DNA of 64,000 nucleotides from Proteles cristata cristata (lineage: Eukaryota; Chordata; Mammalia; Carnivora; Hyaenidae), in contig JAESUZ010000338.1 in assembly GCA_017311185.1 (NCBI GenBank), positions 62,001 to 126,000 on the forward strand, in the 5' to 3' direction. The stretch's first letter is position 1. Every line of letters starts with the position of its first letter. Shown in pieces: positions 49,301 to 55,300 of the stretch. Below the pieces are notes generated by a model. That model did not search any database and had not been told where the DNA came from. It saw only the letters and a program-made list of their open reading frames with translations. The translations under genes and the position numbers were made by a program.

Positions 49301-52300
49301 CACTGATCTGAGAACCTAGTCCTCAAATCTGTAAGTCACTTTACTAAAAAATGTACAACTAAGACCTAAGCCGAACACGTTTCTCACACATCATTCTTGA
49401 AGTTCAAAGGCTTACATGTCTTTAAAGATATAGACTCCAAGATATATGTAAACTTGTCTGATGTGTCTTTGGCTTATCACCAGCTATCTGTGGATGTAGT
49501 AAACAAAAGCGTGTTTAAGCAATAGTTAAAGCAACAGTCATTTGGTTTCTTGTGTCAGGAGTTTCACTTTCAGGGGTGCATGGGTGGCTCAGTCGGTTAC
49601 GCTTTTAACCTCGGCTCAGGTCATGATCTCATGGTTTGTGAGTTTGAGCCCCACATCAGGCTCTGCACTGGTGGTACAGAGGCTGCTTGGGATTCTCTCT
49701 CTCCCTTTTTCTCTCTGACCCTTCCCCACTTGTGAACGTGCTCTCTTTCTCTCTCTCTCTCCCAAAAATAAATAAAGTTAAAAAAAAAAAGAGTTTAACT
49801 TTCAGTAAAGACATTGTCCTGCCATAAGCATGACGATAAGGACCCATGTGAGACCGTGTTGAGTCAAGATAAAGTGACAGATGGTTCCCTGGAGGAGACT
49901 CAGGCTGTCTGGAACTGTTCACCTGAGTGGCTCTCGCCTCAGCCCTCAGTGCATTCCAACATCATCCATCTATCCCAATCTTGTCCAATCTCAAACATCC
50001 CAACCACCAAATATCATCCAAAGGCCATTAGAGTCTCTCTCTTGGATGCCAGAGTGCAGGAGAGCTGAACTGTATGTAGGGAAAACCAAACTCTTTCAAA
50101 AGAGTTTCAGTGGATTGCTTCAACTGACCTCTAAGGTGGTAACCCCACCTCAGCCTTCTATAATTTCTCCTCCATTATAACAGCTAAATAAATAGCTCCA
50201 AGTATTGAGCATATTTTCTGTGCCAGGCACAGTGAGAGAAGTGTTAATGTACACTGCTAGCCCTCACAACTCTGGAAACAGGTGTTACTTCTCTCACTTT
50301 TATAGATGGCAACCTCAGAAAGATGAGATGAAGTGTCTAATGCCATTTGGTAGCAGAGCCAGGTAATAATCCCACTGATGTCACTGCCAACAGAAGACAT
50401 TGTAAACTCAATGCATATATGCTGTGACAGAGGCCTCATGCCCTAAATCCCCAATAGGGCCTAGGCCGTAGACAGTGGGACCATTTAAGATAACCCAAGA
50501 CCTAAAGCTTCACCTTAACTGCTATAATTGCCATTGTCATGACATCCGTTGTCTGACCCATTCATTAGTTCTCAGGAAAAGTCCACGGAAAACTCAGTAG
50601 GTGGGAGAACATTCCGTGATGTCTGCAATTTTTAATTCTATTCTCTTAAATGAATAGAAAAGAGAGAGGCAATCACTGAAAATGGAGAGATCGTCACAGT
50701 AAGAAGTCATTACCTATTCTGAATATCAGAATTTAGGAAACAAGAGGAAGAGCAGGAATAGTGAGATGGATGCTCTCTCCTGCCACTCAATTTTTAAAGA
50801 GCCTTAGTTGTGATTCTCAGATTTTAAAGTTCTTCATAACCACCCAAGGTGCTCAGGAAAAAAATGCTGATTCTCGGGTGAGGGACTCGCAGAATCCTGC
50901 CACACGACATGGAATCTCCATTTTTAACAAGCACCTAGTTTAACTGTCTTAAGCCCTTCTTCCTGTCTTACCAAACTTGGCCCAAAGCCCATTCCCGAGG
51001 AAAAAACTCATGAACTTCCTCATTTCCTCCCACTTTAAACCTGGAATCTTCCCAGGGTGTCTCTCTCTCTAACCAACAACAACAACTGCCTTTTAAACAA
51101 CAACACATTTCTATAATCTCAATAACCCCACCTCAAAAGATTAGAGATAAAACTTCCCCAAACAGAAGTTAACATATATTGGACGGAAAAAATTTAAAAG
51201 AACAAAAATGCAACATATTTCAAATTTAGAGATTGGTGGTGGTTAATTATTCTCTTATTTAAATGTAGTTTTATGCCATGTTCTTGATCACAAAGGTTAA
51301 CAAGACAGTAGCATGATGGTTATTATACTGAGTTGTATTTTCTAAGTCTTTTGGGAAATTTTCTACAATAGAAGGAAACAATAGTGGTTCCCTATAAACT
51401 GCTGGCAATGAAGTAGATATAACGTTTTCTAACAGGCACCACCTATAAAAGGGGGGAGGTGGCGCAGGGAGAATATCTGTGTGATCTTGCCAACTCACCT
51501 TCAATCCACTGCAGGTTAAACCAAGGTCTAGGGAGGGGGGAAATATTACATTGTAAAAAGATCTTGAACTTCCCTGGTAAACAGCTAACAGGATCAAGAG
51601 AAAGGGAAGCTTTAGCCTTATGCACATTATCAGCAATACTTGTGGAGAAGGGTAGCAATTTGGAAAGTTAGTACTTATTCTTGGTCTGAATCATCTAGGT
51701 TCCTTTCCCCTCAGAAAGACAACATGTGCACACTGAGAATTACTTTTCCCTAAGCAAAAGATAACAATTCATGGATGTCCCAGGTTGTTTCAAATTTTCT
51801 TCAGTTATTTTGCATAGAAAAAGTGCTCTAATTTAGAAGAAATATTTTCATAAATTGCTTAGCATGGGTATAATCACCTGTATTGATGTTCACAATAAGA
51901 AGAAATTAACAGATAAAGGATTCTTTTAATGTCCCTAAGTTTTCACTGAATGTTTCAGGTTCAGTTAAAAAAAATCAATGCAATTTCTTAATGGGTGTTA
52001 TGAAACATCAGATCTCGCGAGGTGATTTCACTGATTAAATGTGAAATGTGGCTATAAATTTCACTGATGTATTGGGCACTGGTGGGGGGGATTGAAGTGG
52101 AGTGATAGGAAACATGTGTCTTCTTGTTGCAACCTTCTTGAGTCTCTTTCCTGTTCTTAGGAAGTTAAGAGACAGAAAATGGAGAACTGAGAATCCGAAT
52201 GTAGGGTCTCACAAACTCAACTAGTGAATGCCTTTGCAGCGAGAGAAAGAGACTACAAAATATATAATCAAAATGGCTCTAAAGGCTCTTTCTTGACATT

Positions 52301-55300
52301 GAATTAAGCACCCACATCCCTGATTCCATGAATAGGTAATTTAAGTTATGTTCCAAAAATATCATCAGGTAATACATGCTTCAGGTTTCAGAGAAAGACA
52401 ACAATATATTTTATAATAGTTATGATGCTAAAATGTCCCTGAGCAAATGGATGATCTCATGTACAGACATCATGCAATGACAACCAGCCAGGTGATGCTG
52501 GCCCTTAGCACAGCCTCACCCTCAAATCCAGAAGCCAGATCAGCTTTGGTACGGCCAGGATAAACTCAAACCAGTGGGCCTGAATTGACACATATCTAGA
52601 GGAATATATCCACTTTGAGGCTTCTAGGGATTTTCTATACAATTCCAAGAGCGTTCCTGACTAGGAGTTATTCTGCGGGATTTAGCACCCTTAAACTCAA
52701 ATGTCTATGTAACTTCTTATGAAACTTTTGGGCTCAGTGAGAGTCTTGGGTAAACAGTAGGATATATGGGTTCTGGGGACACACATTCATGCAGTAAAAT
52801 GTTACGGAGAGCTTACAATGTGATTGAAACTCTGGTACCAAACTTTAGTTCTGGCTCTAATTCACCGCATCTTTTTAAAAATCTCATTAAGTCTCAGTTT
52901 CTTCACCTCCAAGTTGGGCTTAGAGTAGATAATCAGATAATGATACCATTATGATCATCAAAGATCCTTCTGATGGTGATGTAGAAAGAAATGAAACCCA
53001 CATAGTGTGATTTAAAAACTTATCCAGGTGCCTGGGTAGATCAGTTGGTTAAGTATCTGACTCTTGATTTTGGCTCAGATCATGATTTTATGGTCATGAT
53101 CTCACTGTGTGAGATCAAGCCCCACATTGGGCTCTTGGTGAGCATGGAGCCTTTTTGGGATTCTCTCTCTCTGGCCCTTTCCTATTCACTCTCTCTCTCT
53201 GTCTGTCTCTCTCAAAATAAATAAACACTTATAAGTAAATAAATAAAAAGGAAGGTAGGAAGGAAAATAAAAATAAAAAATTAGCAAGACAAAGGCAAAA
53301 AAACTGTGATACCCTAGGAACAGATATATAAAAAATAATAAAAGAAGAAAGTCAAGAATGATTGGGAAACTTGTAAATGAAAGCCTCTCATTTTTTAACA
53401 ACAAATGTAACTATATTTTTTATAGGATACCATGTACACTGTAAGAACTTTTCATTGGTATTACCTTTAATGCTTCAATAACAGCCGGTGGGTAGCTCAG
53501 TCCAACCATGTTTGATGTCCGTCTATACATTCTGGCAAAGTCAGAGGGGAAAAATGCAATATTATATCTTGCAAAGAGGAATTAGCAGGTCACACACTTA
53601 TACTAAATACTGACAAATAATAAGAAGTCATGTTTTTGGGAAAACCAAGAAATGTAATGATGTTTTACAACCTTTTTAATAGTCATTCAGGTCACCTAAG
53701 AAAGAGTTAAATTCAAGAGAAATTAAGGCAATCCCAAATACATGAACCGTTGGAAAGAAACAAAAAAAAATTAGTCTATGTGTCCCAAATTGGAAATTCA
53801 ATTATTAAAATGGGTCACTTCAGCCAGAAGTGACAGTATGCAAAGTAGTGCTTTAACATGAATGAGAAACTCCTATGGGCAACCCATTTGGAAGAGCTTG
53901 TTCTTTAGAACTGTCAAAAACAAGAAGAAAAATGTCGCAGGTGAACTTTGAACTGAATGTGGCATTTCTAAAACCTGTAACTGTGCAATGAGGGTTATAG
54001 GAAGAATAAACTGATTTGTTCAATAAGGATTGTAGGAAGAATAAATCAATTTCTGGAACCTATTTCTGGGGAAGGAGGCAATTTAACTTAAAGAGCAAAA
54101 TGGCCAACAAAATTGCAAAGTGTCATGGGGAACTCAAAGCCTTTCAATGAACTGTTCTCCTGCCCTGTTCCAAATGCAGACATTATCCACATATGTCAAA
54201 GGATGATGGATTAGATGGTGTCCTTTTTTAAAACTCAAACCAGATCTTTTCTAGTTAACAGAATTCTGAGCAAAGGCAAAAGCTTGTCCTAATGATGTTA
54301 CAGAGGTTAAGGAGATATGTTTTGGCAGTCTCTCATTCAAGACTATCTGTTTCCACTACAATTTTCTGGTTTATAAAGATACCAAAATTAAACCAAAACA
54401 AAGCTTCCAGTTATTCAAAACTGGTGTCCCGTTTGCTGCTTTGATCACAGAATGACAGCTGTCTTTACCTCTCCACAAATATTCCAGCCTGTACTGCATG
54501 AACGATGCTCTTGAACCGCGGCTTTTCCTCGCTCCTTCTGAGCATCATCCCCATCTGCCTCGTGAAGGTGGAGGCCAGCCAGTCTCGGACCTCAGAAGGC
54601 ACTGCATCTGACTGAATGTCACTAAGTTCATCCTCTGTATCCAGGAGTCGCCTGAATGCAAGAAATACAAGCAGGACACTAAGATTAAATCTGAAGTTGG
54701 AGCTCTCTGTTCAAAATAGCTGTTCCTTCTTTCCACCCCACCTGCATACATAGGTACAACGAAACCAGATAAAAAATAGCCACAAAAAATACAGCCTGTT
54801 TTTGGTAAGGCTTGTAAAAGCTCGCCATTTATGTTTCAGGATGGTTCTCTCTGCCAGACTGGACAAAGAAACATAGAAATCAGAGGAAGTCGAATATACT
54901 CCATCTCAGGTGGTAGGTCTCAGGCCCACTGCACTAAGGAGCACCCAGTGTCTTTATTTCTAGGTTTGTGGAGTTTGAGTGGAATATAAACCCTCCACTT
55001 AAAAATGCATTCACAGGGAGGTTTATTTTAGAGATGGACCATGTGGCATTATTTTGCGTTTTAAAAAAGAACATTTAAAGACTTTGCTATAGGCAATAAT
55101 ACTGTATCACAAACTCCGAAGTTGCTTAGAGAATAGATCTGAATTCTTCCCACCACAAAAAAAATAATGCTGATTATGGGACATGATAGAGATGGTAGCT
55201 AACACTATGGTGGTAATAGTATAATATATAATATGTAATGAATCAACACACTGTACAACTGAAAGTTATACAATGTTATACATCAATTACAAATATATAA

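Larger units (their letters stand above)
48588..53464 (-). other. PDE1C intron 3
   Basis: 4.9-kb intron with SINEs at 49574 and 53025, MIR-like remnants at about 48800-48970 and 50198-50385, and a MER5-like stretch at about 50805-50945. Positions 50950-53020 appear unique and show no gene. Confidence 0.7.
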